Part shown: positions 26,753-34,721 of the stretch, piece after piece
How positions within the stretch are numbered: the stretch's first letter is position 1
Layout of the letters: each line of letters opens with the position of its first letter
Assembly (NCBI GenBank): GCA_963822955.1
Contig: CAWGJS010000008.1
Location: 434,001-498,000 of the forward strand
Direction: 5' to 3'
DNA length: 64,000 nucleotides
Source of the DNA: JAJYUU01 sp963822955
Lineage (GTDB): Bacteria > Actinomycetota > Actinomycetes > Streptosporangiales > Streptosporangiaceae
The notes under the pieces: model-generated
Seen by the model: only the letters and a program-made list of their open reading frames with translations
What the model was told of the DNA's origin: nothing
The model's database searches: none
Program-made: the position numbers and the translations under genes

Positions 26753-27286
26753 ATGACCATGGTCTACGAGGATCGCGGCGACGATACCGCGCAGGACGTA
26801 CCGGTACGCCGGATCAAGTTCACCATCAACGGCGAGAAGAAGATCGCCGAAGTCGAGCCGCGACTGCTGCTCGCTCACCTGATCCGGTACGGGCTGAGGC
26901 TGACCGGCACGCATACCGGCTGCGACACCACCAACTGCGGCGCCTGCACCGTGCTGGTCGACGGCCAGGCGGTGAAGTCGTGCACGATGCTCGCCGTCCA
27001 GGCCGACGGGCATGAGATCCAGACCGTCGAGGGCCTGGCGACCCCCAGCGAGTTGCACCCGCTGCAGGAGGGCTTCAAGGAGGAGCACGGCCTGCAGTGC
27101 GGCTTCTGCACACCGGGCATGATGATGGCGGCCAAGGCGCTGCTCGACCGCGATCTCAACCCGAGCGAGGAAGACGTCCGCTGGGCGCTGTCGGGGAACC
27201 TGTGCCGCTGCACCGGCTACCAGAACATCGTGAAGTCGGTGCTGTGGGCTGCCGAGAAGCTCCGCTCGCAGGCACCGGCCGAGTAA
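26753..27286 (+). CDS. coxS: CO dehydrogenase small [2Fe-2S] subunit (system 2)
   Basis: A 177-residue subunit with two [2Fe-2S] clusters. The first is bound by CDTTNCGACTVLVDG and the cysteine of VKSCTMLAV, the second by CGFCTPGMMMAAKAL and LCRCTGYQNI. It is about 20 residues longer at the N-terminus than the system 1 copy (MTMVYEDRGDDTAQDVPVRR), an acidic extension that could be trimmed if translation starts later. It sits between coxM and coxL as in form I operons. Confidence 0.96.
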   Translation: MTMVYEDRGDDTAQDVPVRRIKFTINGEKKIAEVEPRLLLAHLIRYGLRLTGTHTGCDTTNCGACTVLVDGQAVKSCTMLAVQADGHEIQTVEGLATPSELHPLQEGFKEEHGLQCGFCTPGMMMAAKALLDRDLNPSEEDVRWALSGNLCRCTGYQNIVKSVLWAAEKLRSQAPAE

Positions 27287-27303
27287 GACGGGAAACGACG
27301 GAC

Positions 27304-29694
27304 ATGTCGCAGGCTGTAGACGAGATCAAGATCGGCGGCATCGGCGCGAGCCGCAAGCGGGTCGAGGACAACCGGTTCATCCGCGGCAAGGGCAACTACA
27401 CCGACGACATCGTGCTGCCCGGCATGCTGCACATGGAGATCCTGCGCAGCCCGCTCGCGCACGCCAGGATCAAGTTCATCGACGCCAGCAAGGCCTGGGA
27501 AATCCCCGGCGTGCACCTCGTGCTGACCGGAGAGATGATGGCCACCAGGAACCTGGCCTGGATGCCGACCCTGTCGTATGACACGCAGGCCGTGCTCGCC
27601 ACCGACAAGGTCAGGTTCCAGGGCCAGGAGGTTGCCTGCGTCATCGCCGACGACCCCTACATTGCCAAGGACGCGTGCGAGGCGATCGTCGTCGACTACG
27701 AGCCGCTGCCAGCGATCGTGAGCCCGATGCAGGCGGTCGCCGATGGTGCCCCGGTGATCCGGGATGACAAGGAGAACCAGCCGGACAACGTCATCTACGA
27801 CTGGGAGGTCGGCGACCGCGACGGCACGGACCGGGCCTTCGCGGCCGCAGACCTGGTGTCGAAGCTGGAGTTGCATTATCCGCGCTCGCATCCCTCACCG
27901 ATCGAGTGCTGCGGTTCGATCGCGGACTTCAACCGCGCTACATCCAAGCTCACCGTCTACATGACAACCCAGGCGCCGCATATCATCCGGGCAGCGGTCG
28001 CGATGGTCGCCGAGCTGCCCGAGCACATGATCCGGATCATCTCGCCGGACATCGGCGGCGGATTCGGCAACAAGGTGCCCGTCTACCCCGGTTACGTGTG
28101 CTCCATCCTGGCTTCGATCCTGCTGGAGCGACCGGTCAAGTGGATCGAGGACAAGTCCGGCAACCTGATCTCCACCGGATTCGCACGGGACGTTTACCTC
28201 AAGGGCGAGATGGCGCTGCGCCGGGACGGCAAGATCCTCGCGGTCCGGATGCACACCGATGCCGACCACGGCGCGTTCTTCTCCGACGCCCAGCCGAGCA
28301 AGTTCAAGATCGGACTGATGCACTCGGCGTTCGCGGCCTACGACATCCCGGTCGCGCACCTGACCGCCCGCGGTACTTATAGCAACAAGGCGCCCGGCGG
28401 CGTTGCCTACCGGTGCTCGTTCCGGGTAACCGAGGCGATGTTCTTCCAGGAGCGCATGATGCAGGCCGCGGCTGACGACCTAGGCCTGGACCAGGCGGCG
28501 TTCCGCCGGATGAACTTCGTGGCCGACGATGCGTTCCCGCACCGGACCCCGTTTGGTTTCCTGACCGACTCCGGCCAGTACGCCAAGTGCCTTGACGTCG
28601 GGCTCAAGGCGATTGACTACGAGAACTTCCGGCACCAGCAGGCCGAGGCGCGCTCCCGCGGACGGCTGCTCGGCCTCGGCATCTCCACCATGACCGAGCC
28701 GCTCGGCGCTGGCAACAGCCGCGAGTACGACATCCTCGGCATCAAGATGTTCGACTCTGCCGAGCTCAAGGTCCACATGACGGGCAAGGCAATCGTCCGC
28801 ACCGGTGCCCGCGGCCAGGGTCAGGGGCACGAGACCACCTGGGCGCAGATCGTCGCGCACGAACTCGGCATTCCCGCCGACGACATCGTGGTGGAGGAGG
28901 GCGACACCGACACCGCCCCGTTCGGCATGGGCACGTACGCGTCCCGCAGCACGCCGGTAGCTGGCGCCGCAGTCGCGATGGTGTCCCGCAAGATCCGGGC
29001 CAAGGCCCGGAAACTGGCCGCGCACCTCCTCGAGGTTTCGGAGGAGGACATCGAGTGGGAGCTCGGCCGGTTTTACGTCCGCAGCGCTCCGGATCAAGGG
29101 GTCACGATCCAGGAGTGCGCGGTAGCCGCGTACGCCAACATGCCCGATGGCATGGAGCCCGGCCTGGATGCGACGGCCTACTACGACCCGCCGAACCTGA
29201 CCTGGCCGTTCGCGGTCTATATCGTCACCGTCGAGGTGGACCCGGAGACGGGGGTCTGGGACGTGCTCAACATGGTCGCCGTCGATGACTGCGGCGTCCG
29301 GATCAACCCGATGATCGTCGAAGGACAGATCATGGGCGGGCTGACCGAGGCCTACGCGATGTCCAACATGCAGTTCATCACCTTCGACGCCGACGGCAAC
29401 TGCGTGGGCGCGAACTACATGGACTACCTGCTGCCGACAGCTTGGGAAACACCCGGCTTCGAGCTGCACAGCGAGGTCGTCACGCCCTGTCCGCACCACC
29501 CGATTGGCGCCAAGGGCATCGGCGAGTGCGCGGCCGTGGGCGGCCCGGCCGCGTTCGTCAATGCGGTGATGGACGCGCTGTCGGGCACCGGCGTGCGCAA
29601 CATCGACATGCCGCTGTTGCCAGACAGGGTCTGGGAGGCCATCACGTACCGCCGGGACATCTCTGGCGCCCCGCCAGTCCGGTCAGACGACTAG
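27304..29694 (+). CDS. coxL: Form I CO dehydrogenase large Mo-Cu subunit (system 2)
   Basis: A 796-residue catalytic subunit that oxidises CO to CO2 at a Mo-S-Cu centre. The active-site loop at 28405-28425 is AYRCSFR (Arg370, Cys371), the exact form I signature, with the cysteine that holds copper. Other cofactor motifs are FQGQEVACVIA, GGGFGNKVPVYPGY, GQGHETTWAQI, SRSTPVAGAA and the catalytic glutamate in AKGIGECAAVGGP. ATG 27304 is chosen because the frame upstream lies inside coxS. Length and gene order M-S-L match known form I enzymes. This is the stronger CO dehydrogenase candidate of the two. Confidence 0.97.
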   Translation: MSQAVDEIKIGGIGASRKRVEDNRFIRGKGNYTDDIVLPGMLHMEILRSPLAHARIKFIDASKAWEIPGVHLVLTGEMMATRNLAWMPTLSYDTQAVLATDKVRFQGQEVACVIADDPYIAKDACEAIVVDYEPLPAIVSPMQAVADGAPVIRDDKENQPDNVIYDWEVGDRDGTDRAFAAADLVSKLELHYPRSHPSPIECCGSIADFNRATSKLTVYMTTQAPHIIRAAVAMVAELPEHMIRIISPDIGGGFGNKVPVYPGYVCSILASILLERPVKWIEDKSGNLISTGFARDVYLKGEMALRRDGKILAVRMHTDADHGAFFSDAQPSKFKIGLMHSAFAAYDIPVAHLTARGTYSNKAPGGVAYRCSFRVTEAMFFQERMMQAAADDLGLDQAAFRRMNFVADDAFPHRTPFGFLTDSGQYAKCLDVGLKAIDYENFRHQQAEARSRGRLLGLGISTMTEPLGAGNSREYDILGIKMFDSAELKVHMTGKAIVRTGARGQGQGHETTWAQIVAHELGIPADDIVVEEGDTDTAPFGMGTYASRSTPVAGAAVAMVSRKIRAKARKLAAHLLEVSEEDIEWELGRFYVRSAPDQGVTIQECAVAAYANMPDGMEPGLDATAYYDPPNLTWPFAVYIVTVEVDPETGVWDVLNMVAVDDCGVRINPMIVEGQIMGGLTEAYAMSNMQFITFDADGNCVGANYMDYLLPTAWETPGFELHSEVVTPCPHHPIGAKGIGECAAVGGPAAFVNAVMDALSGTGVRNIDMPLLPDRVWEAITYRRDISGAPPVRSDD

Positions 29695-29705
29695 CGGGGA
29701 TGACG

Positions 29706-30623
29706 ATGGACGGCTGGCAGATCATGGAGCAGGCGGCGGAGCTGTCCCGCCGCGGGACGGCATTCGCCCTGGCGACTGTCGTGTGGCGGCAGGGGCCGTC
29801 GTCCAGTCAGCAGGGCTCGCGGGCGATCATCACCGCCGACGGCGAGCTGCGCGGCTGGATCGGCGGTGCCTGCGCGGAGCCGACGGTGATCCGGGAGGCT
29901 CAGGGCGTCATTGCCTCGGGCACTGCCCGGCTGCTCCTGCTCGGCAGTCCGGAACAGTTCGCCAGCACAGTGCCGGGCGGCGTGACCGTCGTGCCGATCT
30001 CCTGCCAGAGCGAGGGCGCACTCGAGGTCTACATCGAGCCGGTGCTGCCCGTTCCGCAACTGATAGTGATCGGCCGGTCCCCGATGGCGCAGACACTCGC
30101 CGAGCTGGCGCGGGCGATGGGCTGGCGTGCCAGCCTGTTCGACGGGCCGGACTTCACGTCGGCGGACGCGGGCGAACGGTCGCTGGTAGTCGTCGCGACC
30201 CAGGGACACAACGACGAGGCGGTGCTGGAGCGGGCGATCGCGGCCCGGCCCGCCTACCTCGGCCTGGTCGGCTCGGCCAAGCGCGGCGCAGCGGTGCTCG
30301 GTTACCTCGCCGACCGCGGCGTGCCGGCGGCCGACCTGGAACGTGTCCGGGTCCCGGCCGGACTCGATCTGGGCAGCACGACGCATCCGGAGATCGCCGT
30401 CGCGATCCTGGCTGAGCTGGTACAGCTGCGCGCGGCCGGCGCACTGGCCACGGACCCGGCCGTTCCAGGCAAAGAGCGCATCGACCCGGTCTGCGGCATG
30501 ACGGTGACGGCCGGGCCGGAGGGCCTGCCGCTGGAGCGCGATGGCGTGACCTACTACTTCTGCTGTGCCGGGTGCCGGCAGGCGTTCGAGAACGAGCCCG
30601 CCGCTCATCCAAGCGGCTCCTGA
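29706..30623 (+). CDS. XdhC/CoxF-family Mo-cofactor maturation protein fused to a YHS domain
   Basis: A 305-residue fusion. Residues about 1-110 are the XdhC_CoxI domain (ALATVVWRQGPSSSQQGSRAIITADG, GWIGGACAEPTVIREAQ); about 115-240 are the Rossmann XdhC_C domain (LIVIGRSPMAQTLAELA, LVVVATQGHNDEAVLERAI, YLGLVGSAKRGAAVLGYL, STTHPEIAVAILAEL). These proteins bind and sulfurate or deliver the Mo cofactor. The last 45 residues are a YHS domain: IDPVCGMTV, then YYFCCAGCRQAFENEP, with three to four metal-binding cysteines. ATG 29706 has AGCGGGG upstream; ATG 29700 is the alternative. The operon position between coxL and coxG ties it to CO dehydrogenase maturation. Confidence 0.92.
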   Translation: MDGWQIMEQAAELSRRGTAFALATVVWRQGPSSSQQGSRAIITADGELRGWIGGACAEPTVIREAQGVIASGTARLLLLGSPEQFASTVPGGVTVVPISCQSEGALEVYIEPVLPVPQLIVIGRSPMAQTLAELARAMGWRASLFDGPDFTSADAGERSLVVVATQGHNDEAVLERAIAARPAYLGLVGSAKRGAAVLGYLADRGVPAADLERVRVPAGLDLGSTTHPEIAVAILAELVQLRAAGALATDPAVPGKERIDPVCGMTVTAGPEGLPLERDGVTYYFCCAGCRQAFENEPAAHPSGS

Positions 30624-30641
30624 CTACACGAGCGAGGCCCG

Positions 30642-31232
30642 ATGCTGATCAAGAACGACTTCGAGGTCGCTGAGCCGGTCGAAAGGGTATGGCGGTTCTT
30701 CGAGAACATCCCGCAGGTGGCGACGTGCCTGCCGGGGGCCGAGCTGACCGAGGATCTTGGCGGTGAGAAGTACAAGGGCCGGGTGGCGATCCGGATGGGC
30801 CCGGTCCGACTGCAGTTCGCCGGGACGGCTGACATTACCGAGCGGGACGAGGCCGCCAGGCGCGTGGTCGTGCATGCGGCCGGCGCGGACGAGAAGGGTC
30901 GCGGCCAGGCCAGCATGATCGTGACCGCGACGATGACGAAGGCAGGCCGCGGCACCCGGGTCGACGTCACTCAGGACCTGCAGCTGTCCGGGGCAGCCGC
31001 GCAGTACGGCCGCGGCATGATCACTGACGTGAGCTCGGTGCTCATGCATGACTTCTCGGTCAACATGCAGGACCGGATCAGCCGGATCGAGCACGGCGAG
31101 TCCGCCGAGCAGATCGCCGCGACGGCGGCTACCCCAGCCGGTGGCCTCACGCTCGGCCTGCGGGCGGCCCGGATGGCGCTCATGCGGGTGTTCCGCCGGT
31201 TCTTCCTGCCTTATCAGCCCGCGCCGCGCTAG
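30642..31232 (+). CDS. coxG: CoxG, SRPBCC-fold CO dehydrogenase membrane factor
   Basis: A 196-residue protein. Residues 1-150 are the CoxG SRPBCC domain (MLIKNDFEVAEPVERVWRFFENIPQVATCLPGAEL at the start, GTADITERDEAARRVVVHAAG and the C-terminal helix after VDVTQDLQLSGAAAQYGRGMI). The tail RAARMALMRVFRRFFLPYQ is basic and amphipathic and should lie on the membrane. CoxG tethers CO dehydrogenase to the membrane and helps electron transfer to quinone in studied carboxidotrophs. Here it is followed directly by the five small membrane proteins. Confidence 0.93.
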   Translation: MLIKNDFEVAEPVERVWRFFENIPQVATCLPGAELTEDLGGEKYKGRVAIRMGPVRLQFAGTADITERDEAARRVVVHAAGADEKGRGQASMIVTATMTKAGRGTRVDVTQDLQLSGAAAQYGRGMITDVSSVLMHDFSVNMQDRISRIEHGESAEQIAATAATPAGGLTLGLRAARMALMRVFRRFFLPYQPAPR

Positions 31233-31256
31233 CCGGCCTCAATTAGGAGGACATCC

Positions 31257-31511
31257 ATGGTCTTGTGGTGGATCGGTAACGCGGTCCTGCTGCTGGTGGT
31301 ACTGCCCGTCGTCATCTTCCTGCTGAACCGCGTGCTCGCTGCGGTCGAGCGCATCCGGCATGCGACTGACGACGTCCTGTCCGGCGGGGTGGCCCTGATC
31401 GGCGAGCTGAACGGCGTGCCAGAGGCGCTGGCCAGGACGGATGCCACGGTCGGGGAAATCGCAGTCGGCGCTGTCCGCTACGCGGGCTCGGTCGCCAAGC
31501 TTCTGGGCTAG
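31257..31511 (+). CDS. Small single-pass membrane protein 1 of 5
   Basis: An 84-residue protein with one N-terminal membrane helix (about residues 3-24, WWIGNAVLLLVVLPVVIFLL) and a cytoplasmic amphipathic tail (VERIRHATDDVLSGGVALIGELN and on to the C-terminus). An AATTAGGAGG site precedes ATG 31257 by six bases. It starts 24 bases after coxG. I know no named family; the layout recalls YtxG/DUF948-like proteins, with one helix then a coiled region. Part of a run of five such genes. Confidence 0.75.
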   Translation: MVLWWIGNAVLLLVVLPVVIFLLNRVLAAVERIRHATDDVLSGGVALIGELNGVPEALARTDATVGEIAVGAVRYAGSVAKLLG

Positions 31512-31545
31512 CTGGCCCTCTCGGCTAGCAGAAAGGAGAACGGTC

Positions 31546-31773
31546 ATGCCGGCAGCTGCATGGGTGACTCTGATCATCGCTGCGCTCATCATCGCGATCA
31601 CCGCCGTCGGCCTGCTGCGGGTGATCTTTCACCTCCGGGCGATCCGGGCGACTCTCGTTACGACCACCGGCGGGGTTCAGGCGGTCGCGCAACTGACGAG
31701 CACCGTGCCGGAGCGGCTGACATCCGTCAACGCGAGCCTGAAGCCCGTCCGGGACTTCTGCGAGACGGTCTGA
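31546..31773 (+). CDS. Small single-pass membrane protein 2 of 5
   Basis: A 75-residue protein: membrane helix at about residues 5-27 (AWVTLIIAALIIAITAVGLL), then a tail LRAIRATLVTTTGGVQAVAQ and LTSTVPERLTSVNASLKPVR, ending in DFCETV. The tail has the hydrophobic spacing of a helix that packs on partners. GAAAGGAGAA precedes ATG 31546, while the longer frame upstream overlaps the previous gene and lacks one. 34 bases after protein 1. Confidence 0.75.
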   Translation: MPAAAWVTLIIAALIIAITAVGLLRVIFHLRAIRATLVTTTGGVQAVAQLTSTVPERLTSVNASLKPVRDFCETV

Positions 31774-31798
31774 GCGGGCTAAAGGGAGCTGGAGACAC

Positions 31799-32083
31799 AT
31801 GAACTATCAGATCGCCGCTCTGGCAGCCGGGGGCGGAACGAGCAATTTCGGCTGGATACTCGGCTTCACGATCGGCGGTGTCATCGTGCTCGTGGTGGTC
31901 GCGCTCGTCGTGCCGATCCTGCTGCTGGCACGGTCGATCGGGACCGAAACGCCTAAGATCAACGCCGCGCTGACCGACGCCGTCCACAACACCGCACCAC
32001 TTGCTGCGCTCCGCACGACTATCGAGCACGCGACGATCATCATCGGCGGTCTGCAGCGCGGCCGCGCCAGGCTGGGAGGCTGA
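31799..32083 (+). CDS. Small single-pass membrane protein 3 of 5
   Basis: A 94-residue protein with a short glycine-rich N-terminus, one long membrane helix (about residues 18-44, WILGFTIGGVIVLVVVALVV and on) and a cytoplasmic helix PKINAALTDAVHNTAPLAAL followed by a basic end RGRARLGG. AAGGGAGC lies eleven bases before ATG 31799. It follows protein 2 by 25 bases and precedes protein 4 by three. No known family. Confidence 0.75.
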   Translation: MNYQIAALAAGGGTSNFGWILGFTIGGVIVLVVVALVVPILLLARSIGTETPKINAALTDAVHNTAPLAALRTTIEHATIIIGGLQRGRARLGG

Positions 32084-32086
32084 CCG

Positions 32087-32386
32087 ATGCGTGTTGATCA
32101 CGTACTTGCGATGTCCGCGCAGGAGCACGCGCTCTGGGTGTGGGCCATCATCATCGGCTTCGTCGTCGTGCTCGCGGTCGCGGCGCTGCTGAGCCTGCTC
32201 ATCTACCTGGTCAAGATCATTGACCGGCGGGTGGTCGAGGTGCGCGACACCCTCAAGGCCGCGGCGGCGAACACCTCCGACACGGTCCTCATCCCGCAGG
32301 TAGCCGACGGGGTGGAGGCGGTCCTGGCCGAGGGCCTCCAGCACCACCTGTTCCTCGGCCGAGTGCTCGGGAAGGTGAAGTCATGA
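32087..32386 (+). CDS. Small single-pass membrane protein 4 of 5
   Basis: A 99-residue protein: membrane helix at about residues 17-43 (LWVWAIIIGFVVVLAVAALL), then a charged helix KIIDRRVVEVRDTLKAAAAN and a second helical part QVADGVEAVLAEGLQHHLFL. The stop overlaps protein 5 by four bases (ATGA), so the last two proteins are probably made in equal amounts. No known family. Confidence 0.75.
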   Translation: MRVDHVLAMSAQEHALWVWAIIIGFVVVLAVAALLSLLIYLVKIIDRRVVEVRDTLKAAAANTSDTVLIPQVADGVEAVLAEGLQHHLFLGRVLGKVKS

Positions 32387-32742
32387 CCACCCTGGTCGTC
32401 CTGACCGTCGTCGACATCCTGCTGCTGATCGCTGGCCTGGCGTTCTACCTGTACTGGGTCGGCTCGCTGCTGACTAGGATCGCCGGGAACCTGGAAGAGT
32501 GCGCCGACCTGGTGCACACCATCGTCGGCAACGCCAAGCTGATCGGGCCCGGCGTCGAGCACATCAACCAGACGGGCGGCGTGGTGGCCGGCGCGCTGCC
32601 GCTGCTGTACGGAATGGCGGAGGAGATCGTCGCTGACGTGACGCCCAGGGCCGCCGAGCCGGAGGTCCCCGAGGTCGCGCGGCCGGCGTCCGGCACCCGC
32701 CGTTCCCGCCTGCACGACGCGGTGGGATACGCCCCGCGCTAG
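32383..32742 (+). CDS. Small single-pass membrane protein 5 of 5
   Basis: A 119-residue protein, the longest of the set. The membrane helix is at about residues 4-28 (LVVLTVVDILLLIAGLAFYL), followed by LEECADLVHTIVGNAKLIGP and GVEHINQTGGVVAGALPLLY, which looks like a conserved amphipathic helical region, and a charged disordered tail. It ends the system 2 operon; the next gene converges from the other strand 80 bases on. Confidence 0.78.
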   Translation: MTTLVVLTVVDILLLIAGLAFYLYWVGSLLTRIAGNLEECADLVHTIVGNAKLIGPGVEHINQTGGVVAGALPLLYGMAEEIVADVTPRAAEPEVPEVARPASGTRRSRLHDAVGYAPR

Positions 32743-32822
32743 CCGCCGCGGGACCCTGGCGACCACCGCCCCGTCAGCCCGCTCTGGGGCTCAGTGGCGG
32801 GTATGTACTGGCCCGAGTCCGC

Positions 32823-33266
32823 CTACTGGTGGCCGGACTGGTCCGGGCCGCGGCGCGCGACCGGACCCGTGGTCGGTGCGGAGTATTCGCCGATCCAGTG
32901 CTCTTCCCAGGCGTTGTCGTACTGCTGCTCGTTGCAGCTCGGATGGTAAATCGCTGTCAGCTCACGGGTGATCTGCTCTCGGTGCGCCCGGCTCCCGCCG
33001 GGTACCTCGTAGGTGCAGATGTAGACCTTCCACTTCGAGCCCGCGCGGTGCACCCAGCAGGCAGCACGCGGATGATGGAACGGGAAGTGCTCGGCCGACA
33101 GATCGTCGGAATGGCCGACGTAGCTGACCGCGTAACGCTCGGGCTTGGTGTCCGGGTCGGGCTTGTACAGGATCGCGTACACCGCTGCCGTCGGCGGCGG
33201 AGACCAGCCGCCGAGCAGCCGCGGCCCCTCGAACGGGTAGCCCGCCAGCGAGCCGAGCCGGATCAC
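32823..33266 (-). CDS. Hypothetical protein with GIY-YIG-like core
   Basis: A 147-residue protein. AAVYAILYKPDPDTKPERYAVSYVGHSDDLSAEHF resembles the two signature strands of the GIY-YIG fold (VYxILY and YVGHS), followed by WKVYICTYEVPGG and a conserved-looking HREQITRELTAIYHPSCNEQQYD. The usual catalytic Arg and Glu are not clear, so nuclease activity is not assured. The start overlaps the stop of the upstream gene in ATGA, forming a two-gene unit. It converges on the CO dehydrogenase operon. Confidence 0.72.
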   Translation of the reverse strand: MIRLGSLAGYPFEGPRLLGGWSPPPTAAVYAILYKPDPDTKPERYAVSYVGHSDDLSAEHFPFHHPRAACWVHRAGSKWKVYICTYEVPGGSRAHREQITRELTAIYHPSCNEQQYDNAWEEHWIGEYSAPTTGPVARRGPDQSGHQ

Positions 33267-33541
33267 GGCACCTCTTCCTCGGCCTCGCTGATGGCCTCGG
33301 TGCGGACGACCGGCGCCGGGGGCAGCCCGGCTGCTGCCGCTGCTGAGAGGAACCGCGCGGTGGCCCTGCTCACCGCATCGTCCCGGCTGTCGGCCTCGAC
33401 TACGAGTTGCGCCCCGTATCTGCTGGTCCCGATCCCGGTAGCGATGCCATGACTGGCCGCGATGGCGTCGGCAAGCTCGACGACCTCCTCACGGGTGAGA
33501 ATCCTGTCGCCCTCGGCCTCGATGCCGACACTCCACCTCAC
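33263..33541 (-). CDS. Hypothetical protein, 92 aa
   Basis: A 92-residue soluble protein, ordered as alternating strands and helices: RWSVGIEAEGDRILTREEVV, LADAIAASHGIATGIGTSRY, GAQLVVEADSRDDAVSRATA, then an acidic end. The pattern is ferredoxin-like (beta-alpha-beta). No family recognised. It is the first gene of a two-gene unit with the GIY-YIG-like protein, joined by a four-base overlap, so the two probably work together. Confidence 0.72.
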   Translation of the reverse strand: MRWSVGIEAEGDRILTREEVVELADAIAASHGIATGIGTSRYGAQLVVEADSRDDAVSRATARFLSAAAAAGLPPAPVVRTEAISEAEEEVP

Positions 33542-33578
33542 GACCGGCTCCTTGCGATTGCGCTCAGCGTGGTTGCGC

Positions 33579-34721
33579 TCAGTTCAGCACCGGCAGCATC
33601 TCGGCCAGCTGCTCCAGGCTTGCCAGGTCGTGGCCCGACAGCAGCAAGTCGATGTGCGGCGCTGCCACCATCATGCCCAGCGTGCTCGGCCGGAAGTCCG
33701 GGTCGTTGCCCTTGTGCGGGTTCAGCCACACTATTCGGTAACATAGCCGGGACAGCCGCTCCATGGCCGCTGCCAGCTGCTCCGGATCGCCACGGTCCAG
33801 CCCATCGGAGCAGATGACGACGACCCCGCCGCGGCACAGTCCGTTGCGCCCGAAGCGCCGGACGAAGGTGTCCAGGGACTGGCCGATCCTGGTTCCGCCA
33901 TCCCAGTCGACAACCGCACGGGCGGCTTGCTCCAGCGCCGCGTCGGGCTGGCGATGCTGAAGCGCCCTGGTGATCCGGGTGAGCCTGGTGCCGAAGCAGA
34001 AGACCTCGACCCGAGCCGCTGCGCGTTTCGCGGAATGCGCGAACTGCAGCAGATGGCGTGAGTAATCGGCCATCGACCCAGAGACGTCCAGGATCAGGAT
34101 CAGCGGGCGCAGCCGCGTCTTGCGCTGCCGGAAGAACAGTTCCGCCGGTTCGCCGTGCATGCGCATGGAATCCCTGATCGTCTTGCGCAGGTCCGGCGAA
34201 CGCCCCGTGGTTGCTGCGCCAGTCCGGCGAGTCCTGCGGCGAGGCGGGGTCAGCCGGATCCGGGCCATGATCCGGCGCAGCGCCGCCAGTTCGGCTGGCG
34301 TGCACGCCGCGAAGGACCTGTGCTTCAGGGCGTCGACATCGGATGCCATCCAGCCGAGCGCGGGCTGTTCGTCTTTCTGCTCCGGTCCCGGCTCGGTGCC
34401 GGACCTGACTAGCGCTGCCTCAGCCTCAGCCACCGCATTGGCCCTGAGCAGCAGCGGCGCCGCCGGGCCGTCCTCCGCCAGGAAGTAACGGCGGAATGCC
34501 TGGTCATAGGTAGGGATGTCGTCGCGTCTGGTGACCAGCGTGGTCCGGCCGGCCCAGTACAGGTCGAGCAGGTCAGACGGATCGAGCGGCGCCATCGCTG
34601 AGAAATAGGTCAGCACATCGCCGGTTCCTACTGTGATGCCAGCCGCTCGCAGCTCTCGCGCGAAGCCCACTAGGACTGGAGCGAGAGGCGCCTGCTCCAG
34701 CGACCCCGCCTGCTCAGCCAC
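33579..34721 (-). CDS. coxE: CoxE-like VWA protein (system 2)
   Basis: A 380-residue protein with an N-terminal helical region (GFARELRAAGITVGTGDVLTYFSAM) typical of CoxE and a C-terminal VWA domain. MIDAS residues are DVSGSM (LILILDVSGSMADYSRHL), GGTRIGQSLDTF and ICSDGLDRGDP. It overlaps the preceding MoxR gene by eight bases, as the system 1 pair does. CoxE is needed with CoxD to insert copper and sulfur at the Mo site in carboxidotrophs. Located just past the system 2 operon on the other strand. Confidence 0.9.
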   Translation of the reverse strand: MAEQAGSLEQAPLAPVLVGFARELRAAGITVGTGDVLTYFSAMAPLDPSDLLDLYWAGRTTLVTRRDDIPTYDQAFRRYFLAEDGPAAPLLLRANAVAEAEAALVRSGTEPGPEQKDEQPALGWMASDVDALKHRSFAACTPAELAALRRIMARIRLTPPRRRTRRTGAATTGRSPDLRKTIRDSMRMHGEPAELFFRQRKTRLRPLILILDVSGSMADYSRHLLQFAHSAKRAAARVEVFCFGTRLTRITRALQHRQPDAALEQAARAVVDWDGGTRIGQSLDTFVRRFGRNGLCRGGVVVICSDGLDRGDPEQLAAAMERLSRLCYRIVWLNPHKGNDPDFRPSTLGMMVAAPHIDLLLSGHDLASLEQLAEMLPVLN

